Positions 11,543-22,422 are shown, counted from the stretch's first letter. The stretch: 64,000 nt of DNA from Sambucus nigra (GCA_949130495.1 CASBWL010000426.1:124001-188000), one strand, 5' to 3'. Program-made: numbers and translations. The notes: generated by a model from the letters alone, not told the origin.

Positions 11543-13438
11543 CTAAAAGTATGGCCTCATTCTCCTACTCGCCTCAATCAGTGCCAGTGCCAATTTCTCC
11601 AGCCTTTGATATCTGATCTCTGCTCCTCGGAAGGCCTTACTTGTGTAGTAAATTGGCTTTTGTACTCCATTCTCCACTCTGATCAACGCCGAGCTAACTG
11701 CATTCTCGGACACTGCAAGGTACAAGTATAATTTTTCTCCCATCACTGGCCTGGAGAACAATGGGGGTTCTCCCAAGTATCTCTTCAAGTTTTGAAAAGC
11801 CTTCCCGCATTCATCATTCCACTCAAAAGTCTTTCTGAGTGTCTTGAAGAATGGGAGACATCTATCAGTTGCTCGTGACACAAATCTGTTGAGTGCCGCT
11901 ACTCGTCCTGTTAGACTCTGTACTTCCTTCTTCGTTGTTGGAGATCGCAGCTCTAATAGAGCTTTGATCTTTTCAGGATTTGCTTCAATGCCTCGTTGAT
12001 TGACAATGTACCCGAGGAACATGCCTTCTCGTACTCCAAATATGCACTTCGTCGGGTTCAGCTTCATTTGATATTTATCTAGTTGATCAAAAGTTTGACT
12101 TAAGTCAACTAGATGATCGACAACTTTCTTGCTTTTCGTCAGCATATCGTCAACATAGACTTCCATATTATCACTGATTTGTTCATCAAAGACCTTGTTC
12201 ATCAGCCTCTGATATGTCACACCTGCATTTTTTAAACCAAAAGGCATAACATTATAACAATAAGTTCCCCTAGGGGTAATGAAAGAAGTACTTTCCCTGT
12301 CTTTAGGTTTCATTTTGATCTGATTATAACCAGAATAAGCATCCATGAAGCTCAGCAACTCGTGTCCCGAGGTAACATCCACCAGTTGATCAATTTGGGG
12401 CAGTGGAAAGTGGTCTTTGGGGCATGCTTTGTTGAGGTCGGTGAAGTCTACACACATCCTCCACTTGTTGTTTTTCTTCTTTACCATCACCACATTAGCT
12501 AACCAATCTGGGTATTTAACATCTTCAATGAAACGAACTTTCTGGAGCTTCTCGACTTCCTCCTGTATAGCTTGATTCTTCTCGGGACTGAATACTCTTC
12601 TTCTCTGCTTCACAGGCTTGATCTCTTTATTCACATTGAGCTCGTGACATAAGAAGTTTGGGTCTATCCCAGGCATATCTTCATGACTCCACGCAAAAGT
12701 TTGTCTTCTGATTCTAAGGAAAGTTATCAATTCCTGTTTTAATGAGGCCTCAAACGCTGAACCTATTTGAGTAGTTCGCTCAGGGTGTTCGTCGTCCAGA
12801 ATGATATTTTCAGTAGCTTCTACCACTTGACCTTTCACGAGTTGCGACTCATCTCGAGGATCCAATGTTTCGATTTCTGCACCTTCATCTACTTGATAGG
12901 TAGTAGTCTTTTTCTTTGATTCTTCCAATTCATCTTGCTCGGCGAATGAATAATAGCACTCCCGAGCTACTTTCTGATCACCTTTCACAACTCCTACTCC
13001 GAAGTTTGTTGGAAATTTTAGGCATTGATGCACTGTAGATGGTACAGCCTCGAACTTCTTCAATCCTACTCTTCCCATGATGATATTGTAAGATGACTGG
13101 ACATTCTTATCCATCACGAAGAATCGTATTCTTTCTGTCCGACAAGCAGGCCATGTACCAATGAATGTATCCAACTTGATCGTCCCAAGTGGAAATACTT
13201 TCTCGCCAGCAAAATCGATGAAGGGTCTGTGGTAAGGCTCCAATTGAGATAGATTTAAATTTAAACTATCGAAACACGAGTAGAACATGATGTCTGCCGA
13301 GCTACCGTTATCGACTAGCACTCTTGAAATCATTACCTCCTTCATTCTCATTTTGATCACTAGTGGGTCGTCATGAGGATACATAACTCCTGCAAGATCA
13401 TTCTTTGAAAACCCAATGACCAATTTTTCTTTGTTCAC
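11543..13438 (-). pseudogene. Tat pol: aspartic protease, reverse transcriptase, RNase H
   Basis: 631 open codons. Protease: RVLVDNGSSADIMF (D-[T/N]-G-S active site, Asn in place of Thr). RT: FIEDVKYPDWLANVVMVKKK, WRMCVDFTDLNKACPKD, FPLPQIDQLVD, SFMDAYSGYNQI, FGLKNAGVTYQRLM and the catalytic VYVDDML (YVDD), then GYIVNQRGIEANPEKI. The first RNase H follows (LYLAVSENAVSSALI, YYTSKAFRGAE); its usual first catalytic Asp is absent, as is typical of Tat elements where the second RNase H takes over. TAG at 11543-11545 (from CAG, giving FQAH) cuts the rest of RNase H, which continues in frame downstream. The upstream fusion to gag is unclear. Confidence 0.9.
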
Positions 13439-13654
13439 CTTTCTCAGGCATCTTCCTCAGCTAAATTTATTCGCTGATGTAAGATCAAGCTTGAGCCTCT
13501 CCGAGGTAAGCTTTTCTTTCTGCAGCAAGGTCTCCTCCTCCTGCATCTCCTCCTGTAATAACATTACAATCAAATGACCCAAAGCGTATTGAAAATACCT
13601 CTCGTTCTGGCTGCCTTGGTTTCTTGGGAAGATCGGGTCATCATCCGGATCATC

Positions 13655-15276
13655 TTAATGGTTTCTCTTCTTTTTGTCCTCTGCTCGACGAGGAGATCTA
13701 TACCTCTCTCTAGTTCGGTCGTTGTTTCTTCTTTCGCCTCCCCGATCAACATACTTTGCTAGCTTTCCTCGTCGGATGAGTGTTTCAATCTCGTCGTAGT
13801 ATTTCTCCCTATTCCTCGTGTCAGGGTCTGACTTTATTTTCTTTGGCCAGTTTAACTCCTCGCTGTTCTTAATTTCTTCCAGGACGTGGTTGATATTTGC
13901 CTTCAAAGGCGTGTAATTATCAAATTTCTTCAAGACCTCCCATAACGACCTACTTTTGGAATGTTTGTCACCACCATTGTTCTTATGCTCTTTCTTCTTA
14001 GCTTTATCACCTTCCACCTTGGTTTCTTTGGCATCCACATTCTTCTTCGCAGACATAGCCTCCTCGGCATTCATAATCTTGGATGCTTTTCCCATCCGGT
14101 CCGACATGGTTCGAGGTGGATATTTGGCCAAAGTGTAGTACAACTTGTTCGGCAGCAGTCCACTCATCAAAGCAGTAATCGCTGTCTTCTCCTCATAATC
14201 AATGAATTCGAGCTTCTCGTTATTAAAACGAGTTATATAGTCTCTAATACTTTCACCAGCTTTTTGTCTAACACTTAACAAATGTGCTACTCGTTTAACT
14301 GGCTTTGCTCCGAAGCAAAAATTCCCAATGAATAACTCGGCCAATTGAAGGAAAGTTGAAATCTTACCCCAGGAAGATTATTATACCATATCTGAGCAGA
14401 TCCGGTAAGAGTTCCCGAGAATGCCCTGCATCTCATCTCGTCTGGGACAGCATAGATGTCGGCAGCAGCTTGATATTGTTCTATATGAAGGACGGGGTCA
14501 GTCTTCCCATCATACTTGGGAGTCACAACAGGTGCTTTGAACTTCGATGGTGTTGGGAAATCAATAATGTCCTGGACAAAAGGTGTTCCCCGAACAAAGG
14601 TTCGTTGTAGAGGATTCTTGGCCTTAGCCATTTCCCCTAATCTATCCTCCAGCCTCTGAATAGATCCTTTCCAAGCATCATTTCCTTCCTCGGGCCTATT
14701 GGTTCGAGCAACAGATCGTGTTGAAATGGCTTCCTGGGATTTATCTCGACGAGCAGCTGGTCGGTCAATAGATCCATCTTGACGAGCAGCTGGTCGCGAC
14801 TGGGCAGATCCTTCCCTTAAATCTGATGATCGTCGAAAGCTCCTCGAAGCTGCATTAAGAGGACTTTTGTTCCTCCTAGGGCCTAATCGATCGAAAGGAG
14901 AGGCCCTACTTAATCTTTCCAAAGCGCTGGCCCTTTCTGGGGAGAGGGTGACATGTTGTTCAGTATCTGTGGCTCGCACAGACGAAGTTCGTCCGGGTTG
15001 ATAAGAAAAATCTTCAGATTCCTCATTGCGATATGAATTAGTACGCCTAGTACGCACAGAAGGCGCACGGATATTTCTTTGGATGCTTCGTGATCCGGAA
15101 TGGGCTGGCGCACCGCCATGGAGGGTTTGGATGAGTTGTCGCATCGTTTCTCGCATGACGGTCTGGCCCTGAGCCAGATTCGCCATCATTCCAGTCAGAT
15201 CTGGAATAATTGGTGGAGCAAATGGATTTGGAGGGGTTTCAGTGTTTCGATTGCTGGATTCAAGTATATCAACCAT
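13655..15276 (-). pseudogene. Tat gag (capsid/nucleocapsid polyprotein), frameshifted
   Basis: Starts at the ATG at 15276. The N-terminal 200 residues are Arg/Ser-rich and contain repeated RPAARQDGS/RPAARRDKS. The retrotransposon gag core follows: PKYDGKTDPVLHIEQYQ, MRCRAFSGTLTGSAQIWYNNLP. Near 14365 the frame shifts, and the next frame (14344-13655) continues the core: ELFIGNF, VRQKAGESIRDYITRFN, ALMSGLLPNKLYY. The C-terminus is Lys/Arg-rich with RERYRSPRRAEDKK. I see no intact CCHC knuckle. Gag would form the particle that packages the element RNA. Confidence 0.85.
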
Positions 15277-15320
15277 TGGTAATAGATTATTTTTTATGAG
15301 AAAACGATTTTACCTGTCGT

Positions 15321-15338
15321 TTCCCACAGACGGCGCCA
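15321..15338 (-). other. Primer binding site of the Tat element
   Basis: Minus strand TGGCGCCGTCTGTGGGAA lies three bases inside the 5' LTR. It starts with TGG, complementary to a tRNA CCA end. I do not assign the tRNA. Confidence 0.75.
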
Positions 15339-15341
15339 ATC

Positions 15342-15917
15342 TGTTGATGTAAAAAATTTAATCACTCTAATAATTCAATCACAGATAAATAAATGAGACA
15401 AAAGATTTTAAAGTGGTTCAGCCTTATAAGAATGGCCTACGTCCACTGTTATTTTATTGCTGAGTGTTTGGGAATTCTCGATTACAAGAAATTCCGTTCT
15501 GGATCCCAAAGTTTGGATTCAGGATCAAATCCCCTACAATGAGGATTGTACAACGTATTTATAGCCTTGAGGCTGTCATATGAAAGGATGATACATTAAA
15601 TGATATACATATGAAGGGGTAATACATTTAATGCCCTTTAAGCATGTGCGTCTAAATGATAAGCATTTAATGAACCAGTTGAACTGTTGGTTATTCATCA
15701 ATTAATGCTTTGTTAGAGATGCAGATCGGACCGCCTAAGCTTTCTGATATTCAAGAGTTCCTCAGAGAGGTTTGTTCCTCGGAGCGTATGAGTTCCTCGG
15801 AGTAACATGGTTCCTCGGAGCGTGTGATTATCTCGGAAGTGCATGTTGTTACCATGTAGATAGCCATGTGTCTTCATATGATTGATCCGAGTCAGCAGAT
15901 TAAATTTGGCATCAACA
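15342..15917 (-). repeat. 5' LTR of the Tat element
   Basis: 576 bp, TGTTGAT...ATCAACA, nearly identical to 3454-4048. A TATA box (CTATAAATAC on the minus strand) at 15555-15564 is the likely core promoter for gag-pol RNA. The target duplication CATAC follows at 15918-15922. Confidence 0.93.
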
Positions 15918-15922
15918 CATAC

Positions 15923-17457
15923 AATCAAATGTAGTGCCATCCAATTATGCCATTAAAAACCTGAATTAATGTTTTTAAATTGCGTGATATGTTGTTTTAC
16001 CGTAGACAAAGTGAAATCTGGGAACAAATTGCGCAAACATTAGCCCGAGGTTGATGTCGTAGCTTCCCCATTCGTGCGTTATTCATGCATACTCGATTTA
16101 TCGGGTGAAGCACGTTGAGTAGATACACTCGGTATAATAATGTTGTATATATCTTGCCAAAATGAATCATCAAGTGATGAGTCATCTAACCGAAATGATA
16201 ATATAATAATCAGTACAATATTGTAAATACAATAAAATTTAAGACACAGTTATCACAAATTAATAAAAACACATCCACAGTTGGCCTACACCATAGGATT
16301 GAAACCACGACCGAATGTAAATGTTAAGGGGTACACACGGTCTTAGGATACCGTGCATATGTAAACAAATTGCTGAAAGAAACTGGGCAAGACTACCCAC
16401 GGTTAAAAGTACCTGTAGGCATAGAATTGATGGCTAAAAGTAATCGTTAAAACCTAACGATGGTTTAAATTCACCGAACATTACAATCTTACGATTACAT
16501 TAGCCCGGACATTAATATTTCATACCAGTGACACACGGTATAGTGAAACCGTGGAGAAACAGGTTACAGTTATAATCCACCAAAACTACTCATCACTTAC
16601 GATGACGAGGGGACGTAAGTCTAGTAATTTTATTTTTTTAATCTTATCTACGTTTTCAAATAGTTTTAGATATTATATACTCAGTAGAGGTATTTTAATA
16701 CCTCAAAATCATCAAGAGAGCATTGGATGTTCAACTTTTAGTAAGCTTCAATATCAACTTTATTTTCTTCAACCATTGCAATATAGCCTATTTCACCCGT
16801 GATTTCTGTATACAAACAACATAACAACACCACAACAACACAAAGGATCCGCGAAAATGGAGCTATGGGACAAATGAACAAGGTGGAATCGCCAGGTTAA
16901 ACGATGAGAGAGTTGGTTTCAGTGCGAGTTGAAGAGTTTTGAGATTTTGTAATTTGTGGTGTTTGATTGTGTACTTTTTAGATTATTTTAGGGTATTTTA
17001 GACATCTTGAAATAATAAAAAGGTACAATATATTTGGGTGTTGTTAGTAAAGTGTGCATTTAATTTTTATGTGATGTTTTGGATAATTTTTTTAGTTTTT
17101 TTGGCTTAAGTCGCATCTTTTAAGATTTATTATTTTTCCATCCCATGTATTTTTAAAATTATAATAAGTTATATAACCATAAAAAATCACCCATAACCAC
17201 TCTATAATCGTCACTCTTCATTTTCTCAGAGAATGACACTCGTCAATAGTAATTACTATAGAATCAATAACTAAAAAATTAAAAATATGAAAGTGAGTAT
17301 AAATAAATCTTAAAAAATGAGATCAAATAATTAAGGGCGGTTTGACAACCCAATTTTAAGACTTAAAATTAAAATTAAAAAGTCAATATCAAATCCGTGA
17401 AATTAAAATTACCATTCTCGTCCTATTTTCATGCTTTGAAATTGTACCGACAAAAGG
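15923..17457. other. Probable remainder of the split Mutator-like element, then sequence without a gene
   Basis: 15923 continues the sequence interrupted at 3448. About 15997-16185 on the minus strand reads RMGKLRHQPRANVCAICSQ-like sequence that could be the N-terminal part of the MULE protein, but I cannot confirm it. From 16200 to 17457 I see no supported gene; the right end of the MULE may lie near 16.3-16.6 kb. Confidence 0.35.
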
Positions 17458-17465
17458 ATACTAAG

Positions 17466-18321
17466 GTCCTGTTTGTTTGCACCTCTGAAGTCTGAACTTA
17501 AGCCATTCAGATTTCAGAGAGAGCAACAATATGTTTGTTTTTCATAGGATTCAGATAGCAACAGTAATATTTTTGAGTTAATGGTTCAGAGGTTCTAAAC
17601 CCTTGAATCTAAACACTTAAATCTGAATGAAAGTTTGTTTCCAATAATACCCTTGAAATGACAGTAGTATATATAGTTCATAGATAATAAAAAAACTGTT
17701 TTTTCTACTAAATAAAATAAAGCTGTTTTTTCTACTAAATAAAAAAAAAGTTGTTTTCATAAAAAAAAAGCTGTTTTTTCTACTGAATAAAAAAAGCTAT
17801 TTTTTCTACTGAATAAAAAAAAGTTGTTTTCATTATAAAAAAAAACATTTTTCTACTAAATAAAAAAAGGCTGTTTTCATTAAAAAAATAGCTGTTTTTT
17901 CTACTACATAAAAAAAAAAGCTATTTTCATAAATAAAAAAAATATTTTTTCTACTAAATAAAAAATAACTGTTTTCACAAAGAAAAAAGCTGTTTTTTCT
18001 ACTAAATAAAAAAAGAATCTGTTTTCATTATAAAAAGAAGCTGTTTTTTCTACTAAATAAAAAAAGATGTTTTCATAAAAAAATGAAGCTGTTTTTTCTA
18101 CTAAATAAAAAAAAGTTATTTTCATAATGTTTTAAATTTACATTTTATATATAAAATAAATACAAGGGTAAAATAGTCTAAATAATTTGCATTTAGATTT
18201 CAGATATAAATCTGCAAATAAACAGTATATATTCAGAAATTTCAATCAGACAGTAAACAAATAATTTTTTCAGATTCAGACTTTAAATTTTAAATTCAGA
18301 TTCAGATAAAAAAATAAACGT
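17466..18321. mobile_element. hAT-like non-autonomous element upstream of BRCA2
   Basis: The ends form an imperfect terminal inverted repeat (left CTGTTTGTTTGCACCTCTGA, right complement ACGTTTATTTTTTTATCTGA). The element is bounded by 8 bp near-identical direct repeats ATACTAAG (17458-17465) and AAACTAAG (18322-18329). Subterminal CAGATT/CTGAA motifs are frequent. The interior has no coding capacity and is a minisatellite. Confidence 0.65.
17690..18125. repeat. Minisatellite of (GCTGTTTTTTCTACTAAATA-An) units
   Basis: About a dozen degenerate copies of a motif of roughly 28-45 bp alternate GCTGTTTTTTCTACTAAATA + poly-A with GTTGTTTTCATAAA + poly-A. The poly-A length varies between copies. 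It lies wholly inside the hAT-like element and has expanded there. Confidence 0.85.
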
Positions 18322-18379
18322 AAACTAAGAATTGGTGAAAATTCTGAGAACCATTTGACAAAACACACACACATAAAAA

Positions 18380-18447
18380 GGCGCGCCAACGTCGCGGTGG
18401 TATACGCCATCAACCCTTATTCCATTTTATCTTCGAAAATTTCCCGC
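18380..18447 (+). promoter_or_regulatory. E2F-type motifs upstream of the BRCA2 homolog
   Basis: TTTCCCGC at 18440-18447 matches the E2F consensus TTTSSCGC, and GGCGCGCC at 18380-18387 is E2F/DP-like. They lie 125-192 bp before the ancestral start codon. E2F control fits an S-phase homologous-recombination gene. The hAT-like element ends only about 50 bp further upstream. Confidence 0.5.
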
Positions 18448-18571
18448 GTCTTAAATAAAATTGTTCAATCTGCTTTTCTGAGCTAAAAAAACCTAAATCT
18501 AACAAAGCAAAGTTTTTGTCAAATAACCCTCCCAAACCCCAAATAAAGCTAAACAAAACCATCCCCGGAAA

Positions 18572-18981
18572 ATGTCTACCTGACAGATGTTCACCGATAC
18601 CGGGAACAGTTACCGGTGGGAGATTTTCGACCCAATTGAATCCGGTAAACAACTACACTGTGAACCAATTCAACAACCTTCCTCTGTTAATCGTCTCCCC
18701 TCCACAACAGATCTCTTGACTCAAGGTATCTATATATACAAACACACACACACACACACACTCACATATTCATGTATCATGTATGTATGTGATTGTTTGA
18801 ATTAGTAATATTTGCTTAACTCTGAGGATGCTCAAAGCTGATGGAAATTGGGGGTGAACATGTGGAGAGTCTTCCAATGTTCCAAACCGGATCAGGAAAA
18901 TCAGTTGTGCTTAAGCAGTCTTCTATTTCGAAAGCTTTATCTATTCTTGGCGACGAACCTAATTCTACCACCCATATCTAG
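18572..18981 (+). pseudogene. BRCA2: BRCA2 homolog exons 1-2 (N-terminus and first BRC repeat)
   Basis: Exon 1 (18572-18725) reads M-S-T-stop-Q-M-F-T-D..YRWEI. Plant BRCA2 begins MSTWQ, so the TGA at 18581-18583 replaces the Trp codon (TGG to TGA). A Met at 18587 is the next in-frame ATG. It ends LLTQ-G with donor GTATCT. Exon 2 (18827-18981) reads GCSKLMEIGGEHVESLPMFQ and completes BRC repeat 1 (FQTGSGKSVVLKQSS, then ISKALSILGDE). A TAG at 18979-18981 falls at the exon end before donor GTTTCA; a CAG to TAG change would explain it. The intron between them contains a short (CA)n run. Confidence 0.85.
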
Positions 18982-19277
18982 GTTTCAATATTGTTCTTTT
19001 TCTCATTTTGTATTTCTATGTAAGATGCTATTAATTAACTCTTGTTTAGTTGTTGGAAAATGATGTATCAAAATTCTGTATATTCAATTGCAAAATGTCT
19101 ATCATATTTGTAAGGTAACTACATCAGTTGTTAGGGGAATGTAGTCTTAAAGCCCTGCCACTTTGAAGTTCTAATGTAAGGTCAAAAATCTTATGATGTC
19201 TTAGTTTGCGGTCCGTGCCTTTTAAAATTATTTAGGATGAGGTCCCTTGTAATGTAACACTGAAAGACTATGAATTA

Positions 19278-19473
19278 CTCCCTCCATCCCAAATTAAGGG
19301 TCCCTATTCATTCTTTTGTATAGATTAAGGATACACCAAATCAACGGCCATGATCAACACTTGATCACTATTGTGAAATGTGGTTCGTTGATTATGTTCA
19401 GAAAAGGAAAGTGGACTACTAATTTGGGACAACCTAAAAAGGAATAGTGGATTTTAATTTGGGACGGAGGGAA
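19278..19473. mobile_element. Stowaway MITE (Tc1/mariner type) in BRCA2 intron 2
   Basis: 196 bp. Left end CTCCCTCCATCCCAAATTA and right end TAATTTGGGACGGAGGGAA form the classic Stowaway terminal inverted repeat. It is flanked by TA on both sides (19276-19277 and 19474-19475). No coding capacity. Confidence 0.92.
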
Positions 19474-19908
19474 TATAATTTATTATCACACAATTTACAA
19501 ATATAACAATGTAACAGTGTTATATACGAAGTGAGACTGTTATATTATGAAATATAACTATTACAAACAGTTGAATTATCACACAACCGTTTTTATCTAA
19601 CAACACAAGAATTGCACACTTAACACTTAAAAGTGTTGGGTTGCACACAAAATGCATTAACATGAGGGGTTTCGGATGAGTTCTCTATTATTATTAACTC
19701 AGTGTTGGGATTTTTCGGGTTTTGGAAACACTATGCTGTATTGAATTTATATGGCGAATTGTATTGATTCACTCGTGTGTTTTTAGTCAGAGAGAGGCAA
19801 AATAAAGTCGTCTACATTACATGTTCTAATATCTAGCTGCATACAGTTATGCATTATACTTGCTTGTTCTTTTAACTTGTAGAGAAATATTATTAAATTT
19901 ATTACATT

Positions 19909-21965
19909 GTGGGCCAATCGCGTGGAAGAGATAACAAAGGTAGTTCCATGTTCCAGACAGGGTCGGGGAAAGCAGTTAACATATCTTCCACTGGTCTTGT
20001 GAGAGCGAAGACATTGTTAGGTTTGGAAGATAAAAACTTCAACGACCATGAGACTTTTCATGGGCTTGAACAGAAAAGGAAGCAGTCAGATGCTAGTCAA
20101 TCCTTCTGTTTCCAAAACCAATCTCATTTAGAGATGACAGAGGTTGTGACCAATACAGGGGAAAATGATGGTACGTCAGTTCCAATATCTCCATTCACTT
20201 TTAAGTCTGCTTCATTAGGAAGTGGATCCAAGGACACTCCAGATTATCTGAATTCTGCTCCCACACCACCTCCGATCAAGTTTCATACAGCTGGTGGAAG
20301 ATCTATATCGTTACAACGTGCAAGAAGCCTTCTCGGAGACCCAGAGTTAGGGACTTTGTTAAATGAAGCGGATCCTGGGAATCCCAGCAATCCAGTATTT
20401 TCAATCTTTACAGACAGAAAATCTATTTACAGTCCTTTGAACAAACAGAATGACCAAAGCACTTACTTTTCACCTCAAGAAACAGTAAAGGCCCAACATA
20501 TGCCCAAAACTTTTATATCGCCTATACGATCAATACCCTGCCAAGTGCAATCTTCAGTCAGGTTTAATAATACAGGTTCAGGGAGTAACTTGATCAAGAA
20601 ATTTGATGAAGAGAGCCATGCCAGCACTAGCAAGCAGTATAATGAATTACCACATCAGCGAAAGCCTTTAACAAATAGGCCTAATTCACTTCCAGGAGTT
20701 AGAGAGGGTGCTTCAGCAAATGGTATTGGTTCCACACAATGTTTAAAAAGGCGGAAGAGGCGTACGCCTCGAGGCGAGGCGCTGAAAAAAAGCCTCGAGG
20801 CTTAAGCATCAGGGCTGAATTTGAGGCTTACGCCTCAATGCGCCTCGAGGCTTACGCCTCACGCCTCGTCTCACGCCTTTTTGCTGAGGCGCGGGGAAAT
20901 TTTTTTTTTTTTTTTCATCACAAAGTCTGTTTTTTTAAAGGTTAAAATTCTTCATTTTTCTAAAATTGCACCTAACTTAAAAAAATGTTGTTTTAATCTA
21001 CTAACTCTTATTCTTCTTTTTATTTTAGTTTAGTTTTAAAGTTGCACTTAATTTTGTTTTTCTTTACTAATTTGTTTGAAATAAGTGTATAAATTTGTTT
21101 GAGACTATATTTTGTTACAAATATATAGTTTGTTTGAAATAAATGTACAAAATTAACTTCAATATGACTTTTTTTTAAAAGGTTTCTATTTTTTGGTTTT
21201 CAACTTATATTAATATGTTTTCTTTAACTTATACTAATATATTTTAAAGGTTGCTGTTTTTTTTAATAAACTTAGGTTAATATGTTTTATTATTTTTTTA
21301 ATAAAGTTGCTATTTTTTTATTCTTAGCTTGAAAATCAATGTTTTTTTTAATAAATTTGATTGTTAAGTTGCATTGATTAATTTATTGTCATATTATAAA
21401 AGAACCAATATGTGAATGAAGCTAAAAAAATGATTTTGCCAATACGATTTTGCATTGATTAATTTATTGTCATATTTAAAATAACCAATATGTTCAAATT
21501 GATTTTCTTTTTCTAAAAAGTTATATTGGGGGGAACAAAAAAATGTCAAACTATGTGAGAAAGCCCTCAAGGATGTTTTTTTTGTAGTTTTATTATATAT
21601 TTCTTTGTTATTTTATTTTTATGGTTTTATTAGTATTTTTTTAATATTATTTTGCTCTTTTTTTTTTCTTTTCGGTGAGGCTTACGCCTCAAATGCCTCG
21701 AGGCTTACGCCTCGCCTCGCCGCAACTAAAACGCCTCGCCTCACCTTTTTAAACATTGGTTCCACAACTAACCCAATCAGAAGGTCATCGGGTGGGCCAC
21801 TAGTTGACATTTCAAATAGCATCGGCATGGATGATGCACATATCAAACAAACTATTGGTGAAAAAAGGGGCCTGGGAAGGAAAATTTCAGTTTCTCCTTT
21901 CAAGAGGCCCCGCAATTCCAAATTTATCACCCCTCTGAACAGCAACATTGTGTCAGTTACTTGTG
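19909..21965 (+). pseudogene. BRCA2: BRCA2 homolog exon 3 (BRC repeats 2-3), split by a MITE
   Basis: The conserved frame starts near 19909 (a GTG, not an ATG) and runs to 20736. BRC repeat 2 is MFQTGSGKAVNISSTGLVRA, then KTLLGLED; BRC repeat 3 is IKFHTAGGRSISLQRARSLL, then GDPELG. The linker of repeat 3 is five residues shorter than in repeats 1 and 2. No AG lies between an in-frame TAA at 19894-19896 and the conserved segment, so the acceptor may be damaged. The frame is cut at 20737 by a MITE and resumes at 21767 (GGPLVDISNSIG, then SVSPFKRPRNSKF) up to donor GTAATT at 21966. The segment binds RAD51/DMC1 in functional homologs. Confidence 0.87.
20737..21758. mobile_element. hAT-like MITE inserted in the BRCA2 BRC exon
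   Basis: 1,022 bp. Terminal inverted repeats are CAATGTTTAAAAAGGCG (left) and CAATGTTTAAAAAGGTG (complement of the right). Flanked by a perfect 8 bp target duplication GTTCCACA (20729-20736 and 21759-21766). Both subterminal regions are GC-rich clusters of GCCTCGAGGC and GGCTTACGCCTC that form palindromes; the middle is AT-rich and non-coding. It puts a stop in the BRCA2 frame within about 30 codons. Confidence 0.92.
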
Positions 21966-22058
21966 GTAATTTCTCATGATTTTTCAGTACCCTCTTGTTC
22001 TTCTCAGTTATCAAAAGTTTTCTTCTTCTGCACATATAAGGCATTTGTTGTGTACCAG

Positions 22059-22422
22059 GTACATCAACCTTAGCTCCAGAAGTATCTAGTTGCCAAAAAA
22101 AGGTTTCCACTCGATACCCAATCCAGGCTCCGCAAAAATATATCAAGGAATATTTTGGAGTGTCTCCTATAAGATGGTGAATAGACTACAAGCACGACTG
22201 TTTTCAATTTACATGTTGATTATCCTCTAGGTCGCTAACACTTTATATGATGTATTCGTAAATTCAGTTGGAGAACTTGCCGGATTGGGTAAGGAGGATG
22301 AATCCAGAGAATGCAGAAAATCATATGTTCTGTGATGAATCTGGTTTAAACTGCTTTGGAGCAGAAGCTTTTTCCTACATGTTGGCTGAATCCGGAGCTT
22401 CCCTGCAATATATTTCTAAAAC
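22059..22422 (+). pseudogene. BRCA2: BRCA2 homolog exons 4-5 (start of helical domain)
   Basis: Exon 4 (22059-22176): KKVSTRYPIQAP, then YIKEYFGVSPIR. It ends ...AGATG before GTGAAT. Exon 5 (22268-22422): LENLPDWVRRMNPENAENHM, FGAEAFSYMLAESGASLQYI, SKT. Exon 5 starts in phase 0 but exon 4 ends in phase 2, so one base is missing near 22172: a frameshift. Exon 5 ends with phase 2 (AC) before donor GTAATA and joins exactly to 39632 (G-TGG-GTT), which defines the 17,209 bp intron. Confidence 0.87.

Larger units (their letters stand above)
3454..15917 (-). mobile_element. Ty3/gypsy LTR retrotransposon, Tat lineage, full-length but decayed
   Basis: Both LTRs start TGTTGAT and end ATCAACA. The element is flanked by a perfect 5 bp direct repeat CATAC (3449-3453 and 15918-15922), so both boundaries are exact. 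Order on the minus strand is 5' LTR, PBS, gag, protease, RT, RNase H, a second RNase H, integrase, tandem repeats, a plus-strand antisense gene, PPT, 3' LTR. A second archaeal-type RNase H plus an antisense ORF downstream of pol is known for the plant Tat group (Ogre, Retand, RIRE2, Grande relatives). By eye the LTRs differ at about 2-3% of aligned sites, so the insertion is fairly recent, yet every coding region carries stops or frameshifts. It inserted into a MULE remnant. Confidence 0.93.

Noticed and set aside
17904..18125. Frame of repeated FFYLVEKTA
   Set aside because: Translation of the minisatellite; no gene signal.
22059..22146. Minus-strand frame 21682-22146 over the BRCA2 exon end
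   Set aside because: Lies opposite conserved BRCA2 sequence and has no similarity of its own.
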